Positions 7,981-15,484 of a stretch of 17,433 bases of DNA are shown here, in pieces (within the stretch, counting starts at the first letter, position 1; each line of letters opens with the position of its first letter). Location: contig JAKSSJ010000016.1 of assembly GCA_024403215.1 (NCBI GenBank), positions 1-17,433 of the forward strand. The letters run 5' to 3'. The DNA is from Clostridia bacterium. GTDB lineage: Bacteria; Bacillota; Clostridia; Peptostreptococcales; Anaerovoracaceae. Position numbers and translations under genes: made by a program. Below the pieces are notes generated by a model. The model was not told the origin of the DNA, did no database searches, and saw nothing but the letters and a program-made list of their open reading frames with translations.

Positions 7981-8583
7981 ATGACTAAAGAAAAAATCAA
8001 ATCAGCAATTGAATCAATTCTCTTTGTTTGGGGCGACCCATTAGAGGCAAAGGTTGTTGCAGATCTTTTTGATATACCAACATCAGAGGCCCTGCAGTAT
8101 TTTAGAGAGCTGCAAGAGGATTATGAAGAAAAGGGCAGTGGACTTTGCCTTAGAGAAATAGATAAGAGTTTTCAGCTTTGCACAAATCCTGAAAATGATG
8201 ACTACATTCAAAGGCTTTGCACCCCTGTAAGAACAAGGAAGCTTTCCCAGTCATCACTTGAGGTTCTTGCTATTATCGCCTACAAACAGCCTGTAACAAA
8301 GGCTCAGATTGAAAGCATAAGGGGCATTAGATCTGATAGGGTGCTAGAGGGCCTCATGCTTAAGGGCCTGGTTGAGGAGCTTGGAAGAAGCAATGCCATT
8401 GGAAGGCCTTATCTTTATGGCACAACCAAGGAATTCTTAAGACTTTTCGGTTTTGAGAGCCTAAAAGAGCTCCCAGAAATTGAGGAAATTGACGAGCTCA
8501 TCACAGAAGAAGATCCAGAGCTGGATACTCCATTGGCAGACCAAATAGCCATGGATGTTAACGGCGAGCAAACAGAAATTTAA
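7981..8583 (+). CDS. scpB: Segregation and condensation protein B
   Basis: Second accessory subunit of SMC-ScpAB: it dimerises and binds the central part of ScpA. The 200-residue protein shows the tandem winged-helix pattern, including the conserved SLEVLAIIAYKQPVTKAQIESIRGI-type stretch at about residues 92-116 and GRPYLYGTTKEFLRLFGF at about 140-157. The last 40 residues are acidic and probably disordered. The ATG follows the scpA stop by 1 bp. It is the last gene of the rightward train that begins at glnS, and palindromes downstream can terminate the transcript. In many Firmicutes an rluB-type gene follows in the same direction. Here that gene is convergent. Confidence 0.95.
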   Translation: MTKEKIKSAIESILFVWGDPLEAKVVADLFDIPTSEALQYFRELQEDYEEKGSGLCLREIDKSFQLCTNPENDDYIQRLCTPVRTRKLSQSSLEVLAIIAYKQPVTKAQIESIRGIRSDRVLEGLMLKGLVEELGRSNAIGRPYLYGTTKEFLRLFGFESLKELPEIEEIDELITEEDPELDTPLADQIAMDVNGEQTEI

Positions 8584-8657
8584 TACAATTTCTGCAGACA
8601 AATATTATGTAAATCTAGGGGCTTGAATAAATACTTATCAACAAGTTATCCACAATA

Positions 8658-8693
8658 AAAACGACCTTGAAATTTCAAGGTCGTTTTCTTTTT
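8658..8693. terminator. Bidirectional intrinsic terminator after scpB
   Basis: A perfect 30-nt palindrome spans 8658-8687 (arm AAAACGACCTTGAAA, centre GAAATTTC), followed on the plus strand by CTTTTTT. The A-rich left flank supplies a T-rich tail for leftward transcripts too. It suits termination of the scpAB transcript from the left and of the leftward gene from the right. Confidence 0.85.
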
Positions 8694-8759
8694 TCTCACT
8701 ATTTACCATATGCATAGATATATTTATACACACAAGCCTGTGGATAAATGGTGCAAAAC

Positions 8760-8797
8760 AAAAACCTTGGAATTCCAAGGTTTTTAGTTCTTTTTTG
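8760..8797. terminator. Second bidirectional terminator palindrome
   Basis: A perfect 26-nt palindrome at 8760-8785 (arm AAAAACCTTGGAA, centre GGAATTCC) is followed on the plus strand by AGTTCTTTTTT, and on the minus strand by a T-rich stretch (GTTTTTGTTTTG). It lies nearest to the end of the leftward pseudouridine synthase gene and probably serves that transcript. Its core (ACCTTGGAATTCCAAGGT) is close to that of the palindrome about 100 bp away. Confidence 0.8.
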
Positions 8798-8835
8798 ATT
8801 TGTCAACCCACAAGTTTTCCACAGAATTCAAATAA

Positions 8836-9573
8836 TTATCCACATGACAAATTCTTAAGATATTCGATTTCATTTTTTGTAAGTTTCCTATAACCGCCTT
8901 CGTGTGTGCTGCCACGTTTTATCTCGCCAATAGCAGTGCTTGTGAGTTCTAGAACCTTAAGACCCTGGGTTTGGAACATTTTTCTAATTTGGCGGTTCTT
9001 ACCCTCGGAAATCTTAACTTCATAGACCGATTGATTTGGTCCTGTTTTGATGGCTTCAATAAAGGCAGGTTTGGTTTTGTACATTACTAGCCTGTTTCCC
9101 TGCTTAATTTCAATTTCAACGCCGTTTCTTAAAGCCCAGAGCTGATCTCGGCTTAGGCAGCCGTTTACAGTTGCTATATAGGTCTTAACTACAGCGTGTT
9201 TTGGGTGCGAAATTTGCTGAGAAAGGGCACCGTCATTGGTCATGATGATTAGTCCGTTGCTGTCATAGTCTAGGCGTCCAACCGGAAAAACCCTTGCGGT
9301 AACGTCTGTCATAAGGCTCGCAACGGTTGGTCTGCCCTTCTCATCGGACATGGTGGTAACGTAGCCAGCAGGCTTATTTAGGGCATAATAAACATAGTCT
9401 TCCCTGCCAACTAGGGTTTGGCCCAAAACCTCAACAACGTCAGTTTCGGCTACATCGTAGCCAGGTTCTCTTAGAACTGCACCGTTAATCTTAACTTTTC
9501 CATCTGCAATGAGCTCGTCAGCCTTTCTTCTAGAGGCAATGCCGGCTTGTGCGATGTATTTATTAATTCTCAT
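8836..9573 (-). CDS. Ribosomal large/small subunit pseudouridine synthase, RsuA/RluB family
   Basis: Converts a specific uridine of rRNA to pseudouridine; in Gram-positives the family member beside scpAB is usually RluB-like, acting on 23S rRNA. From the ATG at 9573 it has 245 residues: an N-terminal S4 RNA-binding domain (MRINKYIAQAGIASRRKADELI, about 1-60), YYALNKPAGYVTT, and the catalytic signature GRLDYDSNGLIIMTNDG with Asp102. Near the C-terminus is EGKNRQIRKMF. An upstream in-frame TTG at 9597 would add eight residues before the conserved MRINK start, but has no ribosome site, so I prefer 9573. The gene faces scpB, the reverse of the common co-directional order. A promoter abutting the ATG suggests a leaderless or nearly leaderless mRNA. 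Confidence 0.92.
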   Translation of the reverse strand: MRINKYIAQAGIASRRKADELIADGKVKINGAVLREPGYDVAETDVVEVLGQTLVGREDYVYYALNKPAGYVTTMSDEKGRPTVASLMTDVTARVFPVGRLDYDSNGLIIMTNDGALSQQISHPKHAVVKTYIATVNGCLSRDQLWALRNGVEIEIKQGNRLVMYKTKPAFIEAIKTGPNQSVYEVKISEGKNRQIRKMFQTQGLKVLELTSTAIGEIKRGSTHEGGYRKLTKNEIEYLKNLSCG

Positions 9574-9579
9574 GCCAAT

Positions 9580-9608
9580 AATATACCATTTTTCCAAAAG
9601 AGGTGCAA
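9580..9608 (-). promoter_or_regulatory. Candidate promoter for the leftward pseudouridine synthase gene
   Basis: On the minus strand, TTGCAC (9608 to 9603) is followed after 17 bp by TATATT (9585 to 9580; five of six -10 consensus bases). Transcription would start about 7 nt later, at or next to the ATG at 9573, and no Shine-Dalgarno sequence lies between. The -35 match is weak. Confidence 0.4.
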
Positions 9609-9621
9609 TCTGTGATATAAT
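9592..9621 (+). promoter_or_regulatory. Candidate promoter for pckA
   Basis: A perfect -10 hexamer TATAAT lies at 9616-9621; the -35 region (around 9592-9598, TTCCAAA) is a poor match. A start near 9628 gives a ~29-nt leader containing AAGGAAG (9641-9647) before the pckA ATG at 9657. A second TATAAT at 9635-9640 is too near the ribosome site to be the main -10. The element overlaps the leftward promoter, so the two may compete. Confidence 0.5.
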
Positions 9622-9656
9622 TATTTAATTTATATATAATAAGGAAGAAGAAGTCT

Positions 9657-11234
9657 ATGGCAACTCTTAATTTAGAACAATATGGTTTAAAAAATGTTAA
9701 AAGCATTAAGCGCAATCCTTCCTACGAGGAGCTGTATAAAGCTGAGCTAGATGAAAAGCTCACCGGTTTTGACAAAGGCTATTTAACAGAGCTTGGGGCA
9801 GTTAATGTTATGACAGGAATTTATACCGGCAGATCGCCTAAGGATAAATTCATTGTTATGGATGAAAACTCCAAGGATACTGTTTGGTGGGATTCAAAGG
9901 AATATCCAAACGATAATCACCCAGCAAGTAAGGCAACCTGGGAAGCAGTTAAAACGCTGGCTAAAGAAGAGCTTTCTGGAAAGGATCTTTATGTTGTCGA
10001 TGCATTTTGCGGAGCAAATAAAGATACCAGAATGGCCATAAGATTTATTATGGAGGTTGCTTGGCAGGCTCACTTTGTACTTAATATGTTTATTAAGCCA
10101 AGCGAGGAAGAGCTAGAGAACTTTAAGCCTGACTTTGTTGTATATACAGCATCAAAAGCAAAGGTTACTAACTATAAAGAGCTCGGGCTTAATTCAGAGA
10201 CTGCAGTAGTGTTTAACATTACATCAAGAGAACAGGTTATCTTAAACACCTGGTACGGCGGTGAAATGAAAAAGGGAATGTTCTCAATGATGAACTACTA
10301 TCTGCCGCTTAAGGGAATTGCATCTATGCATTGCTCTGCAAACACAGATCTTGATGGAAAGAACACTGCAATCTTCTTTGGACTTTCAGGAACAGGAAAG
10401 ACAACTCTTTCTACAGATCCAAACAGACTGCTTGTTGGAGACGACGAGCACGGCTGGGACGACAACGGAATATTTAATTTTGAGGGCGGTTGCTATGCAA
10501 AGGTAATTAACCTTGATAAAGATTCCGAGCCAGATATATATAACGCAATAAAGAAGAATGCTCTTCTTGAAAACGTTACAGTAGATAGCGAGGGCAAAAT
10601 TGATTTTGCAGATAAGAGCGTAACAGAAAACACTAGAGTTTCTTATCCAATTGATCATATTAAAAATATTGTAAGACCAATTTCTGCGGCACCAGATGCT
10701 AAAAGCGTAATCTTTCTTTCTGCAGATGCGTTTGGCGTTTTGCCACCAGTTTCTATTCTTACGCCTGAGCAAACGAAATACTATTTCCTCTCAGGCTTTA
10801 CTGCAAAGCTTGCAGGAACAGAAAGAGGAATCACAGAGCCAACTCCAACATTCTCAGCTTGTTTTGGTCAGGCATTTTTAGAGCTTCACCCAACAAAGTA
10901 TGCAGAAGAGCTTCTTAAGAAAATGGAAAAGGCCGGAGCGAAAGCATATCTTGTAAACACTGGCTGGAACGGAACAGGCAAGAGAATTTCTATCAAAGAT
11001 ACAAGAGGCATAATTGATGCAATATTAAACGGGGACATTAATAAAGCCGAAACAAAAAAGATTCCGTATTTTGATTTAGAAGTTCCAACAAGTCTTAAAG
11101 GTGTTGATACAAATATCTTAGATCCAAGAAATACATATAATGATGTAAGTGAGTGGAACAAGAAGGCAGAAGACCTTGCATCAAGATTTGCTAAAAACTT
11201 TGAAAAGTATACAGTAGGAAACAAAAATGTTTAA
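9657..11234 (+). CDS. pckA: Phosphoenolpyruvate carboxykinase (ATP)
   Basis: Interconverts oxaloacetate plus ATP with PEP, CO2 and ADP, in gluconeogenesis or, in some anaerobes, in the CO2-fixing direction. The 525 residues match the ATP-dependent family. Visible are the TGRSPKDKFIV substrate region (near 54-65), the HCSANTDLDGKNTAIFFG signature, the P-loop GLSGTGKTT (242-250), the metal-binding kinase-2 segment LLVGDDEHGWD, and YLVNTGWNGTGKRISI. The GTP-dependent family lacks this pattern. AAGGAAG at 9641-9647 is the ribosome site. Its last 8 bases overlap the start of prfA, so the two are probably translated from one message. Which metabolic direction is used cannot be told from sequence. 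Confidence 0.97.
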   Translation: MATLNLEQYGLKNVKSIKRNPSYEELYKAELDEKLTGFDKGYLTELGAVNVMTGIYTGRSPKDKFIVMDENSKDTVWWDSKEYPNDNHPASKATWEAVKTLAKEELSGKDLYVVDAFCGANKDTRMAIRFIMEVAWQAHFVLNMFIKPSEEELENFKPDFVVYTASKAKVTNYKELGLNSETAVVFNITSREQVILNTWYGGEMKKGMFSMMNYYLPLKGIASMHCSANTDLDGKNTAIFFGLSGTGKTTLSTDPNRLLVGDDEHGWDDNGIFNFEGGCYAKVINLDKDSEPDIYNAIKKNALLENVTVDSEGKIDFADKSVTENTRVSYPIDHIKNIVRPISAAPDAKSVIFLSADAFGVLPPVSILTPEQTKYYFLSGFTAKLAGTERGITEPTPTFSACFGQAFLELHPTKYAEELLKKMEKAGAKAYLVNTGWNGTGKRISIKDTRGIIDAILNGDINKAETKKIPYFDLEVPTSLKGVDTNILDPRNTYNDVSEWNKKAEDLASRFAKNFEKYTVGNKNV

Positions 11235-12300
11235 AAAACTCGATTTCATTTTACAAAAGTACGACGAGCTCTCAATGATGGTTGCAGACCCAGAAGTAAT
11301 TGCTGATCAATCAAGATGGCAAAAGCTTATGCGCGAAATGGGCGACATGGAACCAGTCGTTAAAAAGTATAAGGAGTACAAAAAGGCAGAGGAAGATAAA
11401 AAGTCAGCTCTTGAGCTTTTAGATGATTCATCAATTGATGATGAAATGAGAGAGATGGCAAAGATGGAGCTTTCAGAGCTTAACGAAAGCTTAGAGCGTC
11501 TAACAGAAGAACTCAAGATAGAGCTTCTGCCAAAAGATCCTAACGATGATAAGAACGTAATATTAGAAGTAAGAGCAGGAACAGGCGGAGAAGAAGCTGC
11601 ACTGTTTGGTTCGGACCTTCTTAGAATGTATCAAAGATACGCAGAGCGCCACGGATATAAAACTCAGATTACAAGCATGAACGACACAGGCATCGGCGGT
11701 GTTAAGGAAGCTGTAATGAGAATAGTAGGAAAGGGTGCTTATTCAAGACTTAAATTTGAATCAGGCGTGCACAGAGTACAGCGTGTTCCTGAAACAGAAA
11801 GCGCAGGAAGAATTCACACATCCGCAGCAACTATCGCTATTATGCCAGAGGTCGAGGATGTTGAGATAGATCTTAAGTGGGAAGATATCAGAGTTGATAC
11901 CTATAGAGCATCGGGTCACGGCGGACAGTACATTAACATGACAGACTCTGCTGTAAGACTTACTCACATACCAACAGGAGTAGTTGTTCAGTGCCAGGAT
12001 GAAAAATCTCAGCTTAAGAATAAAGAGAAGGCTTTTGTAGAACTTAAATCAAGAATCTACGCAGCTATGCTTCAAAAGCAACATGATGAACAAGCTGCAG
12101 AAAGAAAGAGCCTTGTAGGTTCTGGTGATAGATCAGAAAGAATTAGAACATATAACTTCCCGCAGGGAAGAGTAACAGATCATAGAATCTCTTACACTAT
12201 GTATAAGCTTGATGATTTTATTGATGGCGACATGGATGAAATAATCGATGCGCTCATCACATCAGAGCAAGCCGAGAAAATGAAAAACATCAATGGCTAA
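11227..12300 (+). CDS. prfA: Peptide chain release factor 1
   Basis: Recognises UAA and UAG in the ribosomal A site and triggers peptide release. The 357-residue protein has the class 1 release factor layout: an N-terminal coiled helical domain (to about 110), the codon-recognition motif P-x-T as Pro188-Glu189-Thr190 (RVPETES), which identifies RF1 rather than RF2 (SPF), and the catalytic GGQ at 232-234. The residues around GGQ read SGHGGQYINMTDSAVRLTH, where many RF1 proteins have GAGGQHVN; the catalytic triplet itself is intact. The ATG lies inside the end of pckA, with AGGAAA upstream. The GGQ-methyltransferase gene prmC, frequently next to prfA, is not adjacent here. upp follows after 45 bp. 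Confidence 0.96.
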   Translation: MFKKLDFILQKYDELSMMVADPEVIADQSRWQKLMREMGDMEPVVKKYKEYKKAEEDKKSALELLDDSSIDDEMREMAKMELSELNESLERLTEELKIELLPKDPNDDKNVILEVRAGTGGEEAALFGSDLLRMYQRYAERHGYKTQITSMNDTGIGGVKEAVMRIVGKGAYSRLKFESGVHRVQRVPETESAGRIHTSAATIAIMPEVEDVEIDLKWEDIRVDTYRASGHGGQYINMTDSAVRLTHIPTGVVVQCQDEKSQLKNKEKAFVELKSRIYAAMLQKQHDEQAAERKSLVGSGDRSERIRTYNFPQGRVTDHRISYTMYKLDDFIDGDMDEIIDALITSEQAEKMKNING

Positions 12301-12345
12301 TAAATAGTTAATAAATAAATTTATATATGTCTTAGGAGGACTAAC

Positions 12346-12975
12346 ATGAGTAAAGTATATGTATTTGATCATCCACTAATTCAGCACAAGGTTGCTCTTC
12401 TTCGTGACAAGAAGACAACAACAAAAGATTTCAGACAACTCGTAACTGAAATAGCAACTCTCATGACATACGAAGCAACCAGAGAGCTTCCAACAAAGGA
12501 AGTAGAGATTGAAACACCTCTTGAAAGAACAATGGTAAAGATGCTCGATGGTGAAGACATTGCAATCGTTCCAATTTTAAGAGCTGGACTTGGCTTTGTA
12601 GATGGAATGCTTTCTCTTATTCCAAATGCAAAGGTTGGATTTGTAGGTTTGTTTAGAGATCCTACAACACATCTTCCGGTTCCATATTATTGCAAGCTGC
12701 CAGAAGACATTGGTAAGCGTCAGGTATTCATCGTAGATCCAATGCTTGCTACAGGCGGATCTGCTGTTGAAGCAATTAACGAAGTAAAAAAGAATGGCGC
12801 AAAGAATATTAAGTTTATGTGCCTCATCGCTGCACCAGACGGAATTGAAGCAATTGAAAAGGCTCACCCAGATGTAGATATTTATATCGCAGCAAAAGAT
12901 AGACAGCTCAATGATCATGCTTACATCCTCCCAGGACTTGGAGATGCAGGCGACAGAATTTACGGAACAAAGTAG
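12346..12975 (+). CDS. upp: Uracil phosphoribosyltransferase
   Basis: Salvages uracil by condensing it with PRPP to give UMP. The 209-residue length is standard. The sequence starts with the family pattern VYVFDHPLIQHKVALLRDKKT, contains VPILRAGLGFVDGML (75-89), and has the PRPP-binding loop VDPMLATGGSA (130-140). The C-terminal DRQLNDHAYILPGLGDAGDRIYGTK is the uracil-binding end typical of Upp. A strong ribosome site (TAGGAGGA) precedes the ATG in a short AT-rich spacer after prfA. No pyrimidine-type attenuator hairpin is evident in the 45-bp gap. tyrS follows 8 bp after the stop. Confidence 0.97.
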   Translation: MSKVYVFDHPLIQHKVALLRDKKTTTKDFRQLVTEIATLMTYEATRELPTKEVEIETPLERTMVKMLDGEDIAIVPILRAGLGFVDGMLSLIPNAKVGFVGLFRDPTTHLPVPYYCKLPEDIGKRQVFIVDPMLATGGSAVEAINEVKKNGAKNIKFMCLIAAPDGIEAIEKAHPDVDIYIAAKDRQLNDHAYILPGLGDAGDRIYGTK

Positions 12976-12983
12976 GTAATAAA

Positions 12984-14297
12984 ATGTTTAAGATCCCAGA
13001 TAACGTTTCAAAATACGATAATGTTTATGATGTCCTCAAAGAAAGAGGCTTTATAGAACAAACAACAGATGATGAAGGCATTAGAGAGCTTCTTGGAAAA
13101 GAGAAGATAAAGTTTTACATTGGCTTTGATGCAACAGCAGATTGTTTGCACGTTGGTCACTTTATGCAAGTCATCATCATGATGTACATGCAAAAATATG
13201 GTCACACACCAGTAGTACTTATTGGTGGCGGCACAACTATGATTGGTGATCCATCAGGAAGATCAGATATGAGAACCATGATGACACCAGAAACAATTCA
13301 AGAGAACTGCAACAAGTTTAAGCAGCTGTTTGATAACTTCCTTGAATTCGATGAAGAATGGAAGCACATCAAAGGTGAAGGCGTTCTTGGAAAGGGCGGA
13401 CAGAACAAAGTTCCAGAACCAGGAAAGGCTATTTGCGTAAACAATGCAGATTGGCTTTTGAATGTAAACTATCTTGAATTCATGAGAGATATAGGATCTA
13501 AATTCTCCGTTAACGATATGCTTAGAGCAGAATGCTTCAAGCAGAGAATGGAGAAAGGTCTTTCATTCCTTGAGTTTAACTACATGCTTCTTCAGTCTTA
13601 CGATTTCTATTGCCTCGCAAGAGATATCGACTGCAAGATTCAGTTTGGTGGAAATGATCAGTGGAGCAATATCTTAGGCGGCAGAGATCTTTCAAGAAGA
13701 CTGCTCGGAAAAGATACTTACTACGGAATGACCTTTGCTCTTCTTACAAACTCAGAAGGTAAGAAAATGGGTAAGACCCAAAAGGGTGCACTCTGGCTCA
13801 GAGAAGATAAGTGCTCTGTTTATGATTTCTATCAGTACTGGAGAAATGTTGAAGATGCAGATGTTGAGAAATGTCTTAGAATGCTTACCTTCCTTCCTAT
13901 GGAAGAGGTTAAGCGCCTTGCATCACTTCCAGGAGAAGAGATTAACCATGCAAAGGAAGTTCTTGCTTATGAAGTAACAAGACTTGTTCATGGTGATGAA
14001 AAAGCATTAAAGGCTCAGGAGATGGCAAGAGCTGCATTTGGTGGTGGAAGCGTTGAGAACATGCCATCTAAAAAGATTGAGATGCCAGCAGAAGGAATTG
14101 GTATTGTAAATCTTATCAAACAGCTTGGTATGGTTCCATCCAATGGAGAAGGCTTTAGAACTATTGAGCAAGGCGGACTTACTCTTAATGATGAGAAGGT
14201 AACAAACACAAAGCTTGTTCTTACCAAAGATGATTTTAAAGATGGTTACATCATCTTAAAGAAGGGTAAGAAAAATATTCTTAAAGTAGAGATATAA
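12984..14297 (+). CDS. tyrS: Tyrosyl-tRNA synthetase
   Basis: Charges tRNA-Tyr with tyrosine. The 437-residue class I enzyme carries HVGH at 56-59 (HIGH signature), GGGTTMIGDPSGR, the tRNA/tyrosine-binding FNYMLLQSYDF and GGNDQWSNI segments, and KMGKT at 261-265, a normal TyrRS version of KMSKS. Residues from about 365 to the end form an S4-like RNA-binding domain (LIKQLGMVPSNGEGFRTIEQGGLTLNDEKV). It starts 8 bp after upp, whose end supplies AGTAGGT as ribosome site. There is no room for the T-box leader that controls tyrS in many Firmicutes, so control must come from elsewhere. A GC-rich hairpin lies directly after the stop. Confidence 0.97.
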   Translation: MFKIPDNVSKYDNVYDVLKERGFIEQTTDDEGIRELLGKEKIKFYIGFDATADCLHVGHFMQVIIMMYMQKYGHTPVVLIGGGTTMIGDPSGRSDMRTMMTPETIQENCNKFKQLFDNFLEFDEEWKHIKGEGVLGKGGQNKVPEPGKAICVNNADWLLNVNYLEFMRDIGSKFSVNDMLRAECFKQRMEKGLSFLEFNYMLLQSYDFYCLARDIDCKIQFGGNDQWSNILGGRDLSRRLLGKDTYYGMTFALLTNSEGKKMGKTQKGALWLREDKCSVYDFYQYWRNVEDADVEKCLRMLTFLPMEEVKRLASLPGEEINHAKEVLAYEVTRLVHGDEKALKAQEMARAAFGGGSVENMPSKKIEMPAEGIGIVNLIKQLGMVPSNGEGFRTIEQGGLTLNDEKVTNTKLVLTKDDFKDGYIILKKGKKNILKVEI

Positions 14298-14304
14298 TAA
14301 CGCT

Positions 14305-14339
14305 GGGCCGCGCTGGCGCGCGGCCCGTATTATTTATTA
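14305..14339 (+). terminator. GC-rich hairpin after tyrS, probable terminator
   Basis: GGGCCGCG (14305-14312) pairs perfectly with CGCGGCCC (14319-14326) around the loop ctggcg. The tail GTATTATTTATTAAG is AT-rich but has no long T run. An eight-pair all-G+C stem is stable enough to act as a terminator for upp-tyrS, probably imperfectly. Confidence 0.6.
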
Positions 14340-14367
14340 AGTTAAGCTGTACGGTATTGAAGTATAA

Positions 14368-15477
14368 GTGAAAACAATATTATACAAAACAACTGAAGAG
14401 GAAATAAGAAGTGCTGCCAAGGTTTTAGCAAATGGCGGCCTTGTTGCTTTTCCAACAGAAACAGTTTATGGTCTTGGAGCAGATGCTTTTAATAAGGATG
14501 CTGCAAAGAAGGCTTATGCTGCAAAGGGCAGACCATCGGATAATCCGTTAATTGTTCATATTGCAAAGTTTTCCGATTTATATAGGCTCGCACCAAAGGA
14601 ATTGCTGGATGATGAAGCTTCTGAAAATTCTTTGGGCACAGTTGTTAGAAAGCTTGCAAATGCATTTTGGCCGGGACCGCTTACAATGATACTTCCCAAA
14701 TTGTCTGATGTTCCAAAGGAAACAACGGGCGGGCTTGATACGATTGCAATAAGAATGCCAAAGGATGAATGGACTTTAAAGTTTATTGAATACTCGGGCA
14801 CTTTAGTATCGGGGCCTTCGGCAAATACTTCTGGTTATCCATCGCCAACAACGTGGGAACATGTTAAGCACGATCTTGATTCAAAGATTGATGGAATAAT
14901 TTGCGGCGCAGCATCTTGGGGTGGAATAGAATCGACAGTAATTAGCCTTTTAGATTTGAAGGAAGGCGTTATAAAAATATTAAGACCAGGTCTTGTTACT
15001 CCGGAAATGATTTCCGATGTTACAGGACTTGAAGTTGCTTACGACGAGGCACTTTTAAAAAAGCCTACGCTTGATGCAAAGGGCAATGCAGGAGATGATA
15101 AAGATTTTCATCCAATGGCCCCAGGCATGAAGTACAAGCACTATGCGCCAAAAGCAGAAATGGTTTTATTGCAAGGGTCTAAGGATGACAGCAAAGAAAC
15201 ATTTATGTGCAAGGTCGAGGCATATATTGAAAAAGAAATGATGGCAGGAAAAAAGATTGTGCTTGTTGAGCCAAGTGCAAAGAGCTTTTATGCGGACATC
15301 AGAAAAGCAGATGAAGAGGGAGCAGATTTAATTGTTGCCACGGTTTTTGATGGCGCAGAATTTGATGGCGCAGAAAACGGCTTTGGAGTTTCGGGTGATT
15401 CTGAAAATGTTTCACTTCATTTTTCAGTGATGAACAGAGTTTTAAAAGCTGCTGCTTATAACATTATAGAATTGTAG
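14368..15477 (+). CDS. Threonylcarbamoyl-AMP synthase, two-domain Sua5 type
   Basis: Makes threonylcarbamoyl-AMP from threonine, bicarbonate and ATP, the first step of the tRNA modification t6A37 needed for ANN-decoding tRNAs. The 369-residue protein is the long Sua5/YwlC form. The YrdC-like domain (about 1-210) has VAFPTETVYGLGADA, KGRPSDNPL (53-61), FWPGPLTMIL and SGPSANTSGYPSPTT (from 148). A linker leads to the C-terminal Sua5 domain (about 250-365), which starts at PMAPGMKYKHYAPKAEMVLL. The start is GTG at 14368 with only a weak ribosome site, so expression may be low. The short TsaC form lacks the C-terminal domain. The following hairpin separates it from rpiB. Confidence 0.94.
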   Translation: MKTILYKTTEEEIRSAAKVLANGGLVAFPTETVYGLGADAFNKDAAKKAYAAKGRPSDNPLIVHIAKFSDLYRLAPKELLDDEASENSLGTVVRKLANAFWPGPLTMILPKLSDVPKETTGGLDTIAIRMPKDEWTLKFIEYSGTLVSGPSANTSGYPSPTTWEHVKHDLDSKIDGIICGAASWGGIESTVISLLDLKEGVIKILRPGLVTPEMISDVTGLEVAYDEALLKKPTLDAKGNAGDDKDFHPMAPGMKYKHYAPKAEMVLLQGSKDDSKETFMCKVEAYIEKEMMAGKKIVLVEPSAKSFYADIRKADEEGADLIVATVFDGAEFDGAENGFGVSGDSENVSLHFSVMNRVLKAAAYNIIEL

Positions 15478-15484
15478 AAAGTGG

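Larger units (their letters stand above)
8635..8844. promoter_or_regulatory. Cluster of DnaA-box-like 9-mers between convergent genes
   Basis: Three exact matches to the consensus DnaA box TTATCCACA lie at 8646-8654 (+), 8739-8747 (-, TGTGGATAA) and 8836-8844 (+). Two one-mismatch versions lie at 8635-8643 (TTATCAACA, +) and 8815-8823 (TTTTCCACA, +). The first two boxes are tandem with an 11-bp start-to-start spacing, about one helical turn. The last overlaps the stop codon of the leftward pseudouridine synthase gene. The boxes alternate with two perfect palindromes, and an AT-rich stretch occupies 8701-8735. No dnaA, dnaN or rpmH gene is in the window and coding direction does not switch here. 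A DnaA reservoir or regulatory cluster is therefore more likely than the main origin. Confidence 0.7.

Noticed and set aside
8635..8844. The main chromosomal origin oriC
   Set aside because: The DnaA boxes would fit, but dnaA, dnaN, rpmH and recF are absent and genes on both sides keep the same main direction, with no strand switch as expected at a bidirectional origin. Kept as a DnaA-box cluster instead.
9574..9597. Upstream TTG start for the RsuA/RluB-type gene
   Set aside because: It would add eight residues before the conserved MRINKYIAQ start of the S4 domain, and no ribosome site precedes it.
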